This document shows positions 43,947 through 53,726 of a stretch of 64,000 nucleotides of DNA, piece by piece. Position 1 is the first letter of the stretch; each line of letters opens with the position of its first letter. The notes under the pieces were generated by a model. That model was not told the origin of the DNA. It worked only from the letters and a program-made list of their open reading frames with translations, and searched no databases. Source of the stretch: BRH-c25 sp035627615. Lineage in GTDB: Bacteria; Bacillota; Clostridia; Lutisporales; Lutisporaceae. The position numbers were made by a program, and so were the translations under genes. The stretch spans positions 1-64,000 of the forward strand of contig DASPLL010000048.1 of NCBI GenBank assembly GCA_035627615.1, in the 5' to 3' direction.

Positions 43947-44930
43947 ATGATCAAGCTTATGAAAATCTGGAAGCCTGAGATATATCAGGGAAGTCAGCAT
44001 GCAAAGAAATATTTCGAAGGCTGGTATTTCAAGCTGGTGAATAAGGAGGAGGACAGCCTGTTCGCCCTCATACCAGGAGTGTCCTTTGGAATCAACGAAA
44101 ACGGCAGCCATTCCTTTATCCAGCTTATCAACGGAAAGAGCTGCGAATCCTGTTACCTGACCTATGATATTAAGGATTTCCGCTACTCCAAAGATAGTTT
44201 CAGGCTATGGATAGGACCTAATTATTTTTCCTCCGATGAAGTTAAGCTGGACTTAGCCTCGGATAATATAAGGCTGAAAGGTGAACTCACTTTTGACAGT
44301 GCGGTTCCGTGGCCCGGTACCTTGACTTCCCCGTATATAATGGGCTGGTATGCCTTTGTGCCTTTTATGGAGTGCTACCACAGCATAATCAGCATGAAGC
44401 ATGATATAAACGGCAATCTTTCAATCAACAACAGGTATGTGGATTTCACCGGAGGCAGGGGCTATATGGAAAAAGACTGGGGCAGGTCCTTCCCCAGCTC
44501 GTGGATATGGCTGCAATCGAACTATTTTGAAGACCCCAATGTGTTTTTCACTGCGTCCATAGCAAGGATACCCTGGTTCGGTAGGTTTTTTACAGGCCTG
44601 ATTTCCGGCCTTTCAATCAACGGGAAGCTGTACAGATTTGCCACCTATACCGGAGCCTGGATAGAGCAGCTCCGCCATGAATCCGGCAGTATCGGCATAC
44701 GTATCCGCAACAGGCATATGTACCTTGACATACTGGCCCGGGAAGGGGATACCGGAAGGCTGTACTCACCACGGAACGGCTCAATGGAAGGTGTCATAGA
44801 AGAAAGCATGTCGGCTGAAATATATCTGAAGCTTGGAATGCTTGACCCAAATACAAAAAATGTCATATTTGAGGGCAGAGGGCGGAACGCAGGCCTGGAA
44901 ATTGCCGGGGACATAAGGGAACTGCATTAA
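43947..44930 (+). CDS. Tocopherol-cyclase-like family protein
   Basis: 327 residues. The N-terminal signature HAKKYFEGWYFKLVN and later WIWLQSNYF and the GGRGYMEKDWGRSFPSSW stretch mark the bacterial members of the tocopherol cyclase family, a lipocalin-like two-domain fold. Plant relatives cyclise quinol precursors; the substrate in anaerobes is unknown. There is no signal peptide. The ATG at 43947 follows AAAGGA at nine bases; a TTG at 43929 is possible but has no site. A MATE gene follows 78 bp downstream on the same strand. Confidence 0.88.
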   Translation: MIKLMKIWKPEIYQGSQHAKKYFEGWYFKLVNKEEDSLFALIPGVSFGINENGSHSFIQLINGKSCESCYLTYDIKDFRYSKDSFRLWIGPNYFSSDEVKLDLASDNIRLKGELTFDSAVPWPGTLTSPYIMGWYAFVPFMECYHSIISMKHDINGNLSINNRYVDFTGGRGYMEKDWGRSFPSSWIWLQSNYFEDPNVFFTASIARIPWFGRFFTGLISGLSINGKLYRFATYTGAWIEQLRHESGSIGIRIRNRHMYLDILAREGDTGRLYSPRNGSMEGVIEESMSAEIYLKLGMLDPNTKNVIFEGRGRNAGLEIAGDIRELH

Positions 44931-45008
44931 TTTACGGCAGCACTTCATTATTACCCTCCGATGATATATAATTAAAAGGATACTTGGCAAAATGCACCGG
45001 AGGAATAT

Positions 45009-46379
45009 ATGAAGCTTGATTATTTATTCAATGACAGACATTTCTTTTCACAGATGCTTAAAATTGCACTGCCCATAACGCTGCAGAATCTGGTACTGTC
45101 ATCCCTGAACATGGTTGATACCATAATGATCGGTGGTCTTGGGGAGACTGCTATTGCAGGTGTAGGCCTGGCAAACCAATACTTTTTCCTCCTTAACCTT
45201 CTGCTTTTCGGCATTGTAAGCGGTTCATCAATTTTTACCGCACAATTCTGGGGCAATAAAGATGTTAAGAATATAAGAAAGGTTCTGGGAATCAGTATAA
45301 TTACCGGAGGGATCGCCTCAGTCCTATTTTCTTTAGGCGGTTTACTGTTCCCTGAAGAGATACTTGGCATATTCTCCAAAGATCCTGCCGTAATCAGGTT
45401 AGGAACCGAATACTTAAAAATCGTACTTTTCAGTTATATTATCACGGCTGTAACCTTTTCCTACTCCTTCAGCCTGAGAAGCACAGGAGATGTAAAAACA
45501 CCTTTGACTGTAAGCATAATTGCATTAGGAACCAATACGGCCCTGAACTACCTTCTTATAAACGGCTATATGGGTCTTCCCAGGCTGGGAGTAGCCGGAG
45601 CAGCAGTTGCCACCGTCATTGCAAGGGTTATGGAGCTGATACTGCTGATCTGGTTCATTTACCCAAAAGGGGGTGTGTTGGCTGCCTCCATAAGTGAGAT
45701 GATCGACCTGTCGGCCAGCTTTGTAAAACAGTTTTTCAAGGTCGCGGTACCGGTGATCCTGAATGAGTCCATGTGGGCTCTTGGAATGACCATGTATGCA
45801 ATCGTATATGCCCGTATGGGCACTGAGGTTATTGCAGCAACCAATATCGCAGGCACCATCGACAGGATGATGTGGGTCGTATTCATGGGCTTGGGCAATG
45901 CCTGCGGAGTTATGCTGGGAAACAAGATTGGTTCAGGAGAAGAAAAACAGGTATTCATTTATGCGAAGAGGTTCGCAATTCTCAACCCCGCTGTTGCTGT
46001 TATTCTGGGAATAGTTGTTATACTCATATCCCCGTGGGTTTTTGCACCTTACAGGGTCTCTCCCGTTGTACTGGATTATTCCCGTAAAATTCTCGTAGTC
46101 CTATGCCTGTTTCTATGGGTGAAGGTCTTCAACTATACAAACGTTGTGGGAATACTAAGAAGCGGCGGGGATACAACCTTCTGCCTCATGCTTGATACGG
46201 GAGGAGTATGGCTGGTAGGTGTGCCCCTGGTATTCCTCGGCGGGCTTGTCTGGCACCTTCCGATATACTATGTCTATCTGCTGGTGCATGTAGAGGAAAT
46301 AGTGAAGCTGATCATTGGCATCCCGAGATTGATTTCAAAGAAATGGATCAATAATCTGACTACAGTTATGAATAAATAG
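45009..46379 (+). CDS. MATE family efflux transporter
   Basis: 456 residues with 12 TM helices in two halves (LKIALPITLQNLVLSSLNMVDTIMIGGLGETAIAGVGLANQYFF at the start is a typical MATE N-lobe). MATE proteins export cationic drugs or metabolites using Na+ or H+. GGAGG sits just before the ATG. It may be co-transcribed with the preceding gene. Confidence 0.94.
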   Translation: MKLDYLFNDRHFFSQMLKIALPITLQNLVLSSLNMVDTIMIGGLGETAIAGVGLANQYFFLLNLLLFGIVSGSSIFTAQFWGNKDVKNIRKVLGISIITGGIASVLFSLGGLLFPEEILGIFSKDPAVIRLGTEYLKIVLFSYIITAVTFSYSFSLRSTGDVKTPLTVSIIALGTNTALNYLLINGYMGLPRLGVAGAAVATVIARVMELILLIWFIYPKGGVLAASISEMIDLSASFVKQFFKVAVPVILNESMWALGMTMYAIVYARMGTEVIAATNIAGTIDRMMWVVFMGLGNACGVMLGNKIGSGEEKQVFIYAKRFAILNPAVAVILGIVVILISPWVFAPYRVSPVVLDYSRKILVVLCLFLWVKVFNYTNVVGILRSGGDTTFCLMLDTGGVWLVGVPLVFLGGLVWHLPIYYVYLLVHVEEIVKLIIGIPRLISKKWINNLTTVMNK

Positions 46380-46481
46380 GAGATGGCAAGGAGCCATTAA
46401 CAATTTCTATATAAGCATATTTAGGCTATGACATGCCTGCTCCTTAGTTTGTCTTCAATCTGAAACGACAGAGGCCATCTC
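46380..46481. other. Nested inverted repeats between convergent MATE and oxidoreductase genes
   Basis: GAGATGGC (46380-46387) pairs with GCCATCTC (46474-46481), and AAGGAGC (46388-46394) with GCTCCTT (46439-46445). The structure occupies the full gap. It may be a bidirectional terminator of unusual size; T tracts are short. Confidence 0.45.
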
Positions 46482-48227
46482 TTATTTATTCATAAACTCT
46501 CCAATTTTCTTATCGTACATATCAATCAGCTCATAGGCAATTCCTTCATCCAGCTTGCCCCATAGGCCTGGTGTTTCGAAGAATCTTTTGGGCAGCCTGA
46601 CATTCTTCAGTTCAAAGCCCAAAAGCTTTTTGATCCTGAGCTTTGTCCCGTATACCCTGTCGGCAATTGCTGTTAGATCCTCATCCGTAAGCTCGTAGCC
46701 TATGGCATTAAGCGCAGTAAGTATTGTCTTTCTGTCATATACCTTTCTTGCAAAGAGGCATATCGCCAGGGAATTCAGCATACACCTTTCCTTTTCCTCA
46801 CTGTATATTGCTTCGACCAGCTTTTCCTTGTCAAAGGACCCCATGGTCTGGTCTATTGAATAACCTCCATTGCAAAGGTGCGAATGTCTTGCACCCACTA
46901 CGGCACCAACCAGGGCACCATAACCGGTATGATAACCCGGCATCTCATTTTTTGCAAAGGTCATTGCGAAATCCTGACCCCCATACTTCCGCGCTGCTTC
47001 ATAAGCTCCCTTTGACAGCACCTCATAGAACTCGTTTTCCTTATTTGACAGGTATCCAATAGCCTTTATATAATTCTGTGAATTGCCGAATTCAAGCGGC
47101 ACCAGAGTTTCACTATCACTCACAAACTTCTCCTCATAGGCCTCGGTAGCCCAGCCAAGCACCACTCCTGTGGACATGGCGTCCAGGCCTAACTGCTCCA
47201 CTATTTCTATAAGCTGGAGTATCTCATCGGTGGAATTTATACCTAGAAAGCTTCCCAGAGCGAATATAAGCTCATAGTCATAGCCTACGCTTACAGACTC
47301 ATAATCATGGCCTTTGTCGAACTCCCTCCTGAACTGGCCTATGTGGATGCATCCCACAGGACATCCCGTACAGGCCATTTTCCTTACCAGGTTGTTCCTT
47401 ACAAAAGCTTCCCCGGATATATCCTTGACATGCTCAAATCTGTTCTGTGTGAGATTCTTTGTCGGGAGCCCTCCCATCTCGTTCAGAGGCTCCACATTTA
47501 CAGGAGTACCCGCATCATGATATTTGGACATTATTTCAGTATCAGTAATCTTGTTGTAGATTTCCTGATAAACCTTGAAATACTCCTTGAAGTTCTTTAT
47601 TGGAATGCTTCTATCCCCAATAATGGTCACAGCCTTCAGGTTCTTGCTGCCAAAGACTGCTCCCAGGCCCAGCCTTCCAAAGTGCCTGTAAGTATCCACA
47701 CATACGCTGGCAAAGCTGACCATGTTTTCCCCCGCAGGGCCTATCCTGAGGATGCTTCTCTTGCCGCCTCCCGGTTCCCTTTCCCTTATGACTCTGCCGG
47801 CCTCATCGGAGGACATGCCCCATAAGGCTCTTGCATCCTTGAACTCTATATTATTCCTGTTTAAGGTTATATAAACCGGCTTATCCGCCTTTCCCTGAAT
47901 CACAATTGCATCATAGCCTGCCAGCAGCATTGTCAGAGCAAGCCTTCCTCCGGCATGGGACTCTCCAAGCTCTCCGGTCAGAGGAGAATAAAACATCGCT
48001 ATGGTTTTAGTCACTACGGGATATATGGAGGAGGCTGCGCCTATTGCGAGTATGACCGGTTGTTCTTCGTGAAGCGGGTCAAAGTCAGGCTTGATGTTCT
48101 CCTCCAGAAGCTTTGAAGCTATACCGGCTCCTCCCAGATATTCACGCAGGTCTTCCCTTTGATCTATCCTGATCTTCCTATTCTTCAGATTAATATATAA
48201 CACTCTGATATACTTCTCATATAGCAT
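46482..48227 (-). CDS. Aldehyde ferredoxin oxidoreductase family protein (tungstopterin)
   Basis: 581 residues. N-terminal AOR domain (GGAGIASKLLEENI... TGELGESHAGGRLA) binds the bis-pterin tungsten cofactor; the 4Fe-4S ligands include CTGCPVGC; LDAMSTGVVLGWATEAYE is an AOR family stretch. These enzymes oxidise aldehydes or reduce acids with ferredoxin. The start overlaps the upstream ferredoxin gene by 11 bp, so the two work as a unit. The aldehyde used cannot be told. Confidence 0.93.
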   Translation of the reverse strand: MLYEKYIRVLYINLKNRKIRIDQREDLREYLGGAGIASKLLEENIKPDFDPLHEEQPVILAIGAASSIYPVVTKTIAMFYSPLTGELGESHAGGRLALTMLLAGYDAIVIQGKADKPVYITLNRNNIEFKDARALWGMSSDEAGRVIREREPGGGKRSILRIGPAGENMVSFASVCVDTYRHFGRLGLGAVFGSKNLKAVTIIGDRSIPIKNFKEYFKVYQEIYNKITDTEIMSKYHDAGTPVNVEPLNEMGGLPTKNLTQNRFEHVKDISGEAFVRNNLVRKMACTGCPVGCIHIGQFRREFDKGHDYESVSVGYDYELIFALGSFLGINSTDEILQLIEIVEQLGLDAMSTGVVLGWATEAYEEKFVSDSETLVPLEFGNSQNYIKAIGYLSNKENEFYEVLSKGAYEAARKYGGQDFAMTFAKNEMPGYHTGYGALVGAVVGARHSHLCNGGYSIDQTMGSFDKEKLVEAIYSEEKERCMLNSLAICLFARKVYDRKTILTALNAIGYELTDEDLTAIADRVYGTKLRIKKLLGFELKNVRLPKRFFETPGLWGKLDEGIAYELIDMYDKKIGEFMNK

Positions 48228-48636
48228 TGTCCTGCTCCTCCATTCTCAGGCATTCATGAGGGCAGAACCTTGTGCATACTCCGCAGTGCTTGCAGATGAT
48301 AGGCTTCCCTGTGGTGTCGTCAAAAGACACGGCGCCTACTATACAGGCCTTCACACAGCTTTTGCAGCCTATGCACTTTTCCTGCTTCAGCAGCACGCCT
48401 CCCCCCGGCCTCGGTTCCAGGGCACCGGAGGGGCAGGCTTCGGCACATGCCCTCTCATCACTGCATGCTATGCATACATCAGCAACGAACTTACCCTTAA
48501 GCCCCCCGCTGGTTCTTACCCTTATGGCGCTTTTGGAAATCGAATGGTCCTGCCGGTTCACTCCCGCACATGCAAGCATGCAGGTAAAGCATCCTATGCA
48601 TTTGTTCATTCCGTCGGCCTTCAATACCTTCGGCAT
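48217..48636 (-). CDS. Polyferredoxin partner (HycB/HydN-like, four 4Fe-4S motifs)
   Basis: 139 residues with four cysteine groups: CIGCFTCMLAC, a CIAC...CAEACP group, CIGCKSCVKAC and CKHCGVCTRFCP. This is the usual electron-transfer subunit next to AOR genes. It likely passes electrons between the oxidoreductase and cytoplasmic ferredoxin. It has no membrane segment. Confidence 0.93.
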   Translation of the reverse strand: MPKVLKADGMNKCIGCFTCMLACAGVNRQDHSISKSAIRVRTSGGLKGKFVADVCIACSDERACAEACPSGALEPRPGGGVLLKQEKCIGCKSCVKACIVGAVSFDDTTGKPIICKHCGVCTRFCPHECLRMEEQDNAI

Positions 48637-48709
48637 ATAATCACCCGCAAATAATTTATCCTAATTATACTCTATAAATCCTTCTGTATCCACTAACCCT
48701 CTACCTTAC

Positions 48710-51013
48710 TTACTTCATGCTCTCCAATGCTTTATATACGGTCAGTGCCGCCTCATGCAGCTTTACATTATCATTGGGCCTGAATATTCCTTCATTACCG
48801 GACATAATGCCAAGTCCTTTAATGATTGCCACATGTCCCCTGAGTTCACTGCTTATTTTATCTGAGTCCTTGAAGTCAAGCACAAATATGTCACCGGCCT
48901 TTGCCAGCCTGTCATATTTCAGCAGCTTTACCATCAATTCCGCCAGCTGCTCTCTTGTAACCTTTGCATCAAGCTTCAATTCTACCGGTTTGTTTTCAAT
49001 AATCCCATATCTTACAGCTTCATACAAATACGAATAGTTTTCATTTTTACTGTCAATATTTTTGAAGGCTAATTCCTCCATATCCCTTGATGTATATGGG
49101 CGGTAGCCCTTGGCATTAACAAGCATTCTTATTAGCTCTATATATGTTATTTCCTTATCCGGGTCAAAGCTCCTTCTGTCAATGATTCCTTGGAAAGCCA
49201 ATATATCAAGCTCTTTCTCATAGGGATGCCCCTTTATTAACTCATTAAAATCATTTTGCGAAGCTTCAACCTCCTCACCGTCACTATCCAGAAGCTTTCC
49301 GGTAAAGGCATCAATAATCCTGCCTGCATTGTCCTGTTTCTGTTCAAGTATATATATAACCTTATAACTTTCTGTCTGTTTATTATCTTCTGTTTTTTCC
49401 GTGTGCTTATAGTAGGTTGGAACTATATCCTGTGCATTAAAGTAAACCAGCTCCGCTTTTTCCCTATCTATTACCCCTTCTGCCTTGGGGAAGCTCAACC
49501 CCTTACTCCATCTGTAATATACATCGTTTATCTCTCCGGTCTTCGTATCAACAGTAATGTTTATATGATCATTACCATACTGGATTCCGTCTACTGACCT
49601 GGGAAAGTTAAAATATACCATTCTCTCAGGCAGCATCTTATCGTTAACCGCATAAAGCCTTTCTTCACTTATTTGTTCAGTCTCTATTTCATCAAGCCTG
49701 TGAGGGAAATACTTTGTCAACAGCTCTACCGCCTTATCATAAGCCTGTTCCCAGCTTATCTTCCTTTCATATTCCTTTCCGTACCAATCCTCATTCAGAT
49801 ACCTGCCAATGCTCTGGAGCTCTCCGGTTGAACCGTCTATCGAGATGCTGCCCTTGCTTTCAAAGGCTTCCTCTTTATCCTCCAGAACTTCAACTCTCCA
49901 GATCATGCTGTTCCCTGCCGATCCTGCCGTCACATTTTCTGTATGGATCAGATTATCAACCTTATATCCGGCTCCGAAGAATTCCTTTGCGATGCTTTTC
50001 ATACGAGTTTCTGCGGCTTCGCTGTCCAATACGGCAGATTCAGCAAGTGGTTCATTACTGTTCGCCAAAAGGCTGTTTTTCCTATCTTGTGCTATGTCTC
50101 TAGTCTTCAGACTTCCAATGTTACTGTCATTCCGTTTTAAAAGTTCTCCGGTTTGCGCATCCAGGATTGAGCTGTTTGACATCTGTGAAATATATGCAAG
50201 CTTTACGGCTGTAGGTACAGTATACGGTGCGAGCCTGTTCCTCACGGGGATATAATACAGCTTCATATCGGTCTCTTTTTTATAAATTTCCAATGCCTTT
50301 TCCTTTTCAATCAAGCTGCCCACAGCAGGAAAAACTGCATCATAGTCCCACCTGGAATGATAAGAGGATATGCTTCCGTTCGCACCGTTCACCCCTACCG
50401 TCATATAGCTCCCCGGACATCTCAGGCCGTTCGCTTTTCTTATATAATTGAAGTTATAACGCGGCCTGACCATACTATAGTTCACTGATTGCCTATAGTC
50501 ATCCTCCAGTTCTACCTGTTTATACTCATCAGGACAGATATTATTTAAAAACTCATCCGCCAGCTTACGGGCATGCTCCATGGTTATGGTAGCAACGGTG
50601 ACCTGCTCCTGATTCCTGTAGCTTTCACTCCTGTTGAAGCTTAGCAGCTTTCCGGTGGATGCATCAATCTCCACGCTAAAATGGGTATACATAGCATTAT
50701 TGCTGAAGGACCAGCTAAAACTCCAGGAATACAGCGTTTTGTTTTCATAGTATGGGTTTAATTGTGCCGTTTCCCGGTATTTTTTCTCGTCAACCTCAAG
50801 CCCGAAGTGTTTTTTTAACAGATTCAGGGCTATTTTCTTTGCTTCCTCCTTTGATACCTTTACATCCGGATTATCCGGGCCTGCTGCAATATTTGAAGAA
50901 CTGCTTGCTGTCTCGCTTATAGTAATTACGGATGCGGCATCCGCTGCAAGACTGACCGTCTGTGCCAATGTAAACAGAAACACAATTACAATAGTTAAAA
51001 CTCTTTTCCCCAT
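48710..51013 (-). CDS. YcdB/YcdC-repeat surface protein with SLH domains
   Basis: 767 residues. Signal peptide (MGKRVLTIVIVFLFTLAQTVSLAADA), then several YcdB/PepSY-like repeats (for example VSKEEAKKIALNLLKKHF... STGKLLSF; ITMEHARKLADEFL; SWEQAYDKAVELLTKYF). SLH-type modules are at the C terminus (YIELIRMLVNAKGYRPYT; LRGHVAIIKGLGIMSGNEG... FRPNDNVKLHEAA). SLH modules anchor to secondary wall polymers; PepSY-like units often inhibit peptidases. GGAGG precedes the ATG. Confidence 0.9.
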   Translation of the reverse strand: MGKRVLTIVIVFLFTLAQTVSLAADAASVITISETASSSSNIAAGPDNPDVKVSKEEAKKIALNLLKKHFGLEVDEKKYRETAQLNPYYENKTLYSWSFSWSFSNNAMYTHFSVEIDASTGKLLSFNRSESYRNQEQVTVATITMEHARKLADEFLNNICPDEYKQVELEDDYRQSVNYSMVRPRYNFNYIRKANGLRCPGSYMTVGVNGANGSISSYHSRWDYDAVFPAVGSLIEKEKALEIYKKETDMKLYYIPVRNRLAPYTVPTAVKLAYISQMSNSSILDAQTGELLKRNDSNIGSLKTRDIAQDRKNSLLANSNEPLAESAVLDSEAAETRMKSIAKEFFGAGYKVDNLIHTENVTAGSAGNSMIWRVEVLEDKEEAFESKGSISIDGSTGELQSIGRYLNEDWYGKEYERKISWEQAYDKAVELLTKYFPHRLDEIETEQISEERLYAVNDKMLPERMVYFNFPRSVDGIQYGNDHINITVDTKTGEINDVYYRWSKGLSFPKAEGVIDREKAELVYFNAQDIVPTYYKHTEKTEDNKQTESYKVIYILEQKQDNAGRIIDAFTGKLLDSDGEEVEASQNDFNELIKGHPYEKELDILAFQGIIDRRSFDPDKEITYIELIRMLVNAKGYRPYTSRDMEELAFKNIDSKNENYSYLYEAVRYGIIENKPVELKLDAKVTREQLAELMVKLLKYDRLAKAGDIFVLDFKDSDKISSELRGHVAIIKGLGIMSGNEGIFRPNDNVKLHEAALTVYKALESMK

Positions 51014-51126
51014 TCAAGATACCTCCATTATTTTTTCCTATACATTTCCATTATATTATCCTCGGCTGCTATTTACAACATAAGGCAGTAATCTGTAATA
51101 AGATTGAAAGCTTAGTGCATAAAATA

Positions 51127-51157
51127 AGGAGTCAACCTCATATTGGTCAACTCCTTG
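51127..51157 (-). terminator. Terminator of the B3/B4 gene
   Basis: AAGGAGT..ACC and GGT..ACTCCTT form a stem with a two-base internal mismatch; TTATTTTATG follows on the minus strand. Confidence 0.6.
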
Positions 51158-51160
51158 TTC

Positions 51161-51865
51161 TTAATCAAACGATATTTCCTTATTGTTTCTGTCCAGGAAG
51201 AACACCTGGCAGCTTCCGCCAAGGTACTTATTCACCAGTTCAGCCAGCTCCTTCACGGCAGCCTTAAAAACATCTCTCCTACTGCTGTCAACAGATTCTA
51301 TGCATAGAAAAGCATTCATGGTTTCTTCAGTCAGCTTTGTCCGGTCTGCCTCACGCCAGTTCCAGCACCGGCAGATTGCCCCGGCCTCATCCCTGTAGAT
51401 CACTTCGCCCTCTGCGGGGGGTTCGTTTTCCTCACTGCCAAGGGGTACAAACTGCTCATTGCCTGCAGCTCTCACAAGCCTTATATCCCCTTTGACCACA
51501 TCCAGATCCTCGCCGCCGCAGGGAAGCATATATTTCAGAGAAACAAAATTATAAATATCAACCAGAGGATTTATAGTTCCAACCTGTTTTCCGTTATATA
51601 CCCGTCTTATCAGAGCTTCTACGGAGGACCGGTTTTCCCTCGGACTCTTGAACTTCTTGTAAGCTTCTCTCCATACTGCTATTACCGGATGCTTCGCCAG
51701 TTCTGCACCTTCAAGCTTAACAAGCACCTGTTTCGAAGCCTCCTCCAGCATACCGGCAAAATCAGGACTTGTACGGGTATTGTCAATACCCTTTACAACT
51801 ATTACCCCAATACTGGCCTCAGGGAACAGCTCCCAAAAGCCTTTCTCAATAACAAATCTCCCCAT
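51161..51865 (-). CDS. B3/B4 tRNA-binding domain protein
   Basis: 234 residues of the B3/B4 type, related to the editing-fold domain of phenylalanyl-tRNA synthetase beta: IGVIVVKGIDNTR near the start, then SVEALIRRVYNGK and INPLVDIYNFVSLKYMLPCGGEDLD. It may bind or proofread tRNA; not shown. The ATG at 51865 has GGAGG eight bases upstream. It starts 15 bp after the DEAD-box gene stop, so the two may be co-transcribed. Confidence 0.9.
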   Translation of the reverse strand: MGRFVIEKGFWELFPEASIGVIVVKGIDNTRTSPDFAGMLEEASKQVLVKLEGAELAKHPVIAVWREAYKKFKSPRENRSSVEALIRRVYNGKQVGTINPLVDIYNFVSLKYMLPCGGEDLDVVKGDIRLVRAAGNEQFVPLGSEENEPPAEGEVIYRDEAGAICRCWNWREADRTKLTEETMNAFLCIESVDSSRRDVFKAAVKELAELVNKYLGGSCQVFFLDRNNKEISFD

Positions 51866-51880
51866 AAAACCATCCTCCAA

Positions 51881-53467
51881 TTAATGCTTCGCATTTGCAG
51901 GCTCTACGTTTATCCTCTTGCCCTTTATCTGATTGTCCTTCATGACCTTTATAACATCATTGGCATACTCTCTAGGTACTTCCACAAAGGTATACTTATC
52001 ATATATGTCTATACTGCCTATGAGCTTGCCCGGGATCCCTGTCTCGCCTGCAATACCGCCTACTATATCACCAGGCCTTATCTTCTGGTTCCTACCAATA
52101 TTAATGAATAGTCTCACCATACCAGGCTCTGCACCGGTGTTTTCGTAATCAACCTCTTCCGGCTGGGCTTCCTTGCCCTTGCTTCCAATAGCCATCTTGA
52201 GAAGTGCTGCTGCAATATCAATTGTAGTATAATCTTCTCCTGCAAGTCTTTCAATAGCAGCAACATATTGGCTGAGGCCGCCCTCCTCCATGTTTTCCTT
52301 CACTCTTTCCATGAAAAGGTTGGTCCTTACCTCCTCCACATCCTCTGAGGAAGGCGCCTTCTGAAGGGAAATCTTTGCCTTTGCATATCTCTGTATGTCC
52401 CTGAGCTTGTATATCTCTCTGCCCACTACAAAGGTGAACGCCCTGCCTTCCCTTCCGGCTCTGGCTGTCCGCCCTATCCTGTGGACATAATATTCTTCAT
52501 CCTGTGGAAGGTCATAATTGAATACCGCTTCTATGTCATCCACATCAATGCCTCTGGCAGCCACATCAGTAGCCACAAGAATATCTACCGCACCGCTTCT
52601 GAATTTAGCCATTACCCTGTCTCTCTGTATCTGCTTCAGATCTCCATGTAGCCCGTCGGCAAAGTATCCCCTGCCCTGAAGCTCCTCCACCAGCTCATCG
52701 ACTTTTTTCTTGGTATTGCAGAAAATCAGTGAAAGCTTGGGGTTATACATGTCAATAAGTCTTGACAACACTTCCGCCTTGGTCTTTTCCTTTACTTCAT
52801 AATAGACCTGCGCTATCTTAGGCGCAGTCAGTTCCTTATGCACTACCTTCACATGCTGCGGATTCTTCTGGAATCTTTTTGTCAGTTCCAGAATAGGCTT
52901 GGGCATAGTTGCAGAGAACAGCAAGGTCTGCCGTTCATCCGGTACAGACTTCAAAATAGTGACAATATCATCTATAAAGCCCATATCCAGCATTTCATCC
53001 GCCTCGTCCAGAACCACCATACTGACATGATCGATTTTCAACGTGCCCCTGTCCATATGGTCCATGACCCTGCCCGGAGTACCTACGATAATCTGCGGCT
53101 TTTTTCTGAGAGCCTTTATCTGTCTGTCAATAGGCTGACCTCCGTATATAGGAAGGATCTCTACGCCTCTCTTGTATTTTGCCAGCTCCCTGATCTCCTC
53201 TGCCACCTGTATGGCAAGCTCCCTTGTCGGGCACAACACCAGCGCCTGGATTGCTTTCTCATCATGACTGAGCTTTTCAAGAATCGGTATTCCGAAAGCT
53301 GCTGTCTTTCCGGTTCCGGTCTGAGCCTGGCCTATTATGTCCCTTCCTTCAAGTATGTAGGGAATTGATTGTGCCTGAATCGGAGTTGCCTCTTCAAACC
53401 CTTTATTCTCTACTGCCTTCAGAATTTCACCTGATAAGTTTAAATCTTCAAATCTAATAATTTCCAT
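51881..53467 (-). CDS. DEAD-box RNA helicase with DbpA-type RNA-binding tail
   Basis: 528 residues: Q motif (GFEEATPIQAQSIP), motif I AQTGTGKT, motif II DEAD, motif III SAT, motif VI HRIGRTARAG, then a C-terminal RRM-like DbpA domain (MVRLFINIGRNQKIRPGDIVGGI). This is the CshA/DeaD group active in ribosome assembly and RNA decay, often cold-induced. No anti-cold box was identified in the leader. Confidence 0.96.
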   Translation of the reverse strand: MEIIRFEDLNLSGEILKAVENKGFEEATPIQAQSIPYILEGRDIIGQAQTGTGKTAAFGIPILEKLSHDEKAIQALVLCPTRELAIQVAEEIRELAKYKRGVEILPIYGGQPIDRQIKALRKKPQIIVGTPGRVMDHMDRGTLKIDHVSMVVLDEADEMLDMGFIDDIVTILKSVPDERQTLLFSATMPKPILELTKRFQKNPQHVKVVHKELTAPKIAQVYYEVKEKTKAEVLSRLIDMYNPKLSLIFCNTKKKVDELVEELQGRGYFADGLHGDLKQIQRDRVMAKFRSGAVDILVATDVAARGIDVDDIEAVFNYDLPQDEEYYVHRIGRTARAGREGRAFTFVVGREIYKLRDIQRYAKAKISLQKAPSSEDVEEVRTNLFMERVKENMEEGGLSQYVAAIERLAGEDYTTIDIAAALLKMAIGSKGKEAQPEEVDYENTGAEPGMVRLFINIGRNQKIRPGDIVGGIAGETGIPGKLIGSIDIYDKYTFVEVPREYANDVIKVMKDNQIKGKRINVEPANAKH

Positions 53468-53585
53468 CCACTACCATCCAATCTTTATAATGTAACTATA
53501 TATATCATGAAAAAGATTTATTTTTACAAAATCAGTTGAAGTCTAATTTTGTATTATCCGAAATGTACTTTTCACGATATATGAA

Positions 53586-53647
53586 TCAAGGAAAATGTTT
53601 CGCACTATTTGAATTCAATGTAAAATGTTTAGTGCGAAACATATATT
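53586..53647 (+). repeat. Co-varying hairpin element, copy A
   Basis: TCAAGGAAA, then a perfect 13-bp arm ATGTTTCGCACTA (53595-53607), a 22-base loop TTTGAATTCAATGTAAAATG plus TT, the complementary arm (53630-53642) and ATAT. The loop and flank match copies B (55801-55870) and C (59327-59390), while the arms differ but still pair. Confidence 0.8.
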
Positions 53648-53699
53648 TAACAATACATTTATTATGCACAGTTTGCAACTAAATTTTTCATACATAAAA

Positions 53700-53726
53700 A
53701 AAAAGATAGGCTTTCGCCTATCTTTT
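53700..53726 (-). terminator. Terminator of hflK-hflC
   Basis: AAAGATAGGC pairs with GCCTATCTTT around TTTC, followed on minus by a run of nine or more T. The stem contains the hflC stop codon. Confidence 0.92.
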
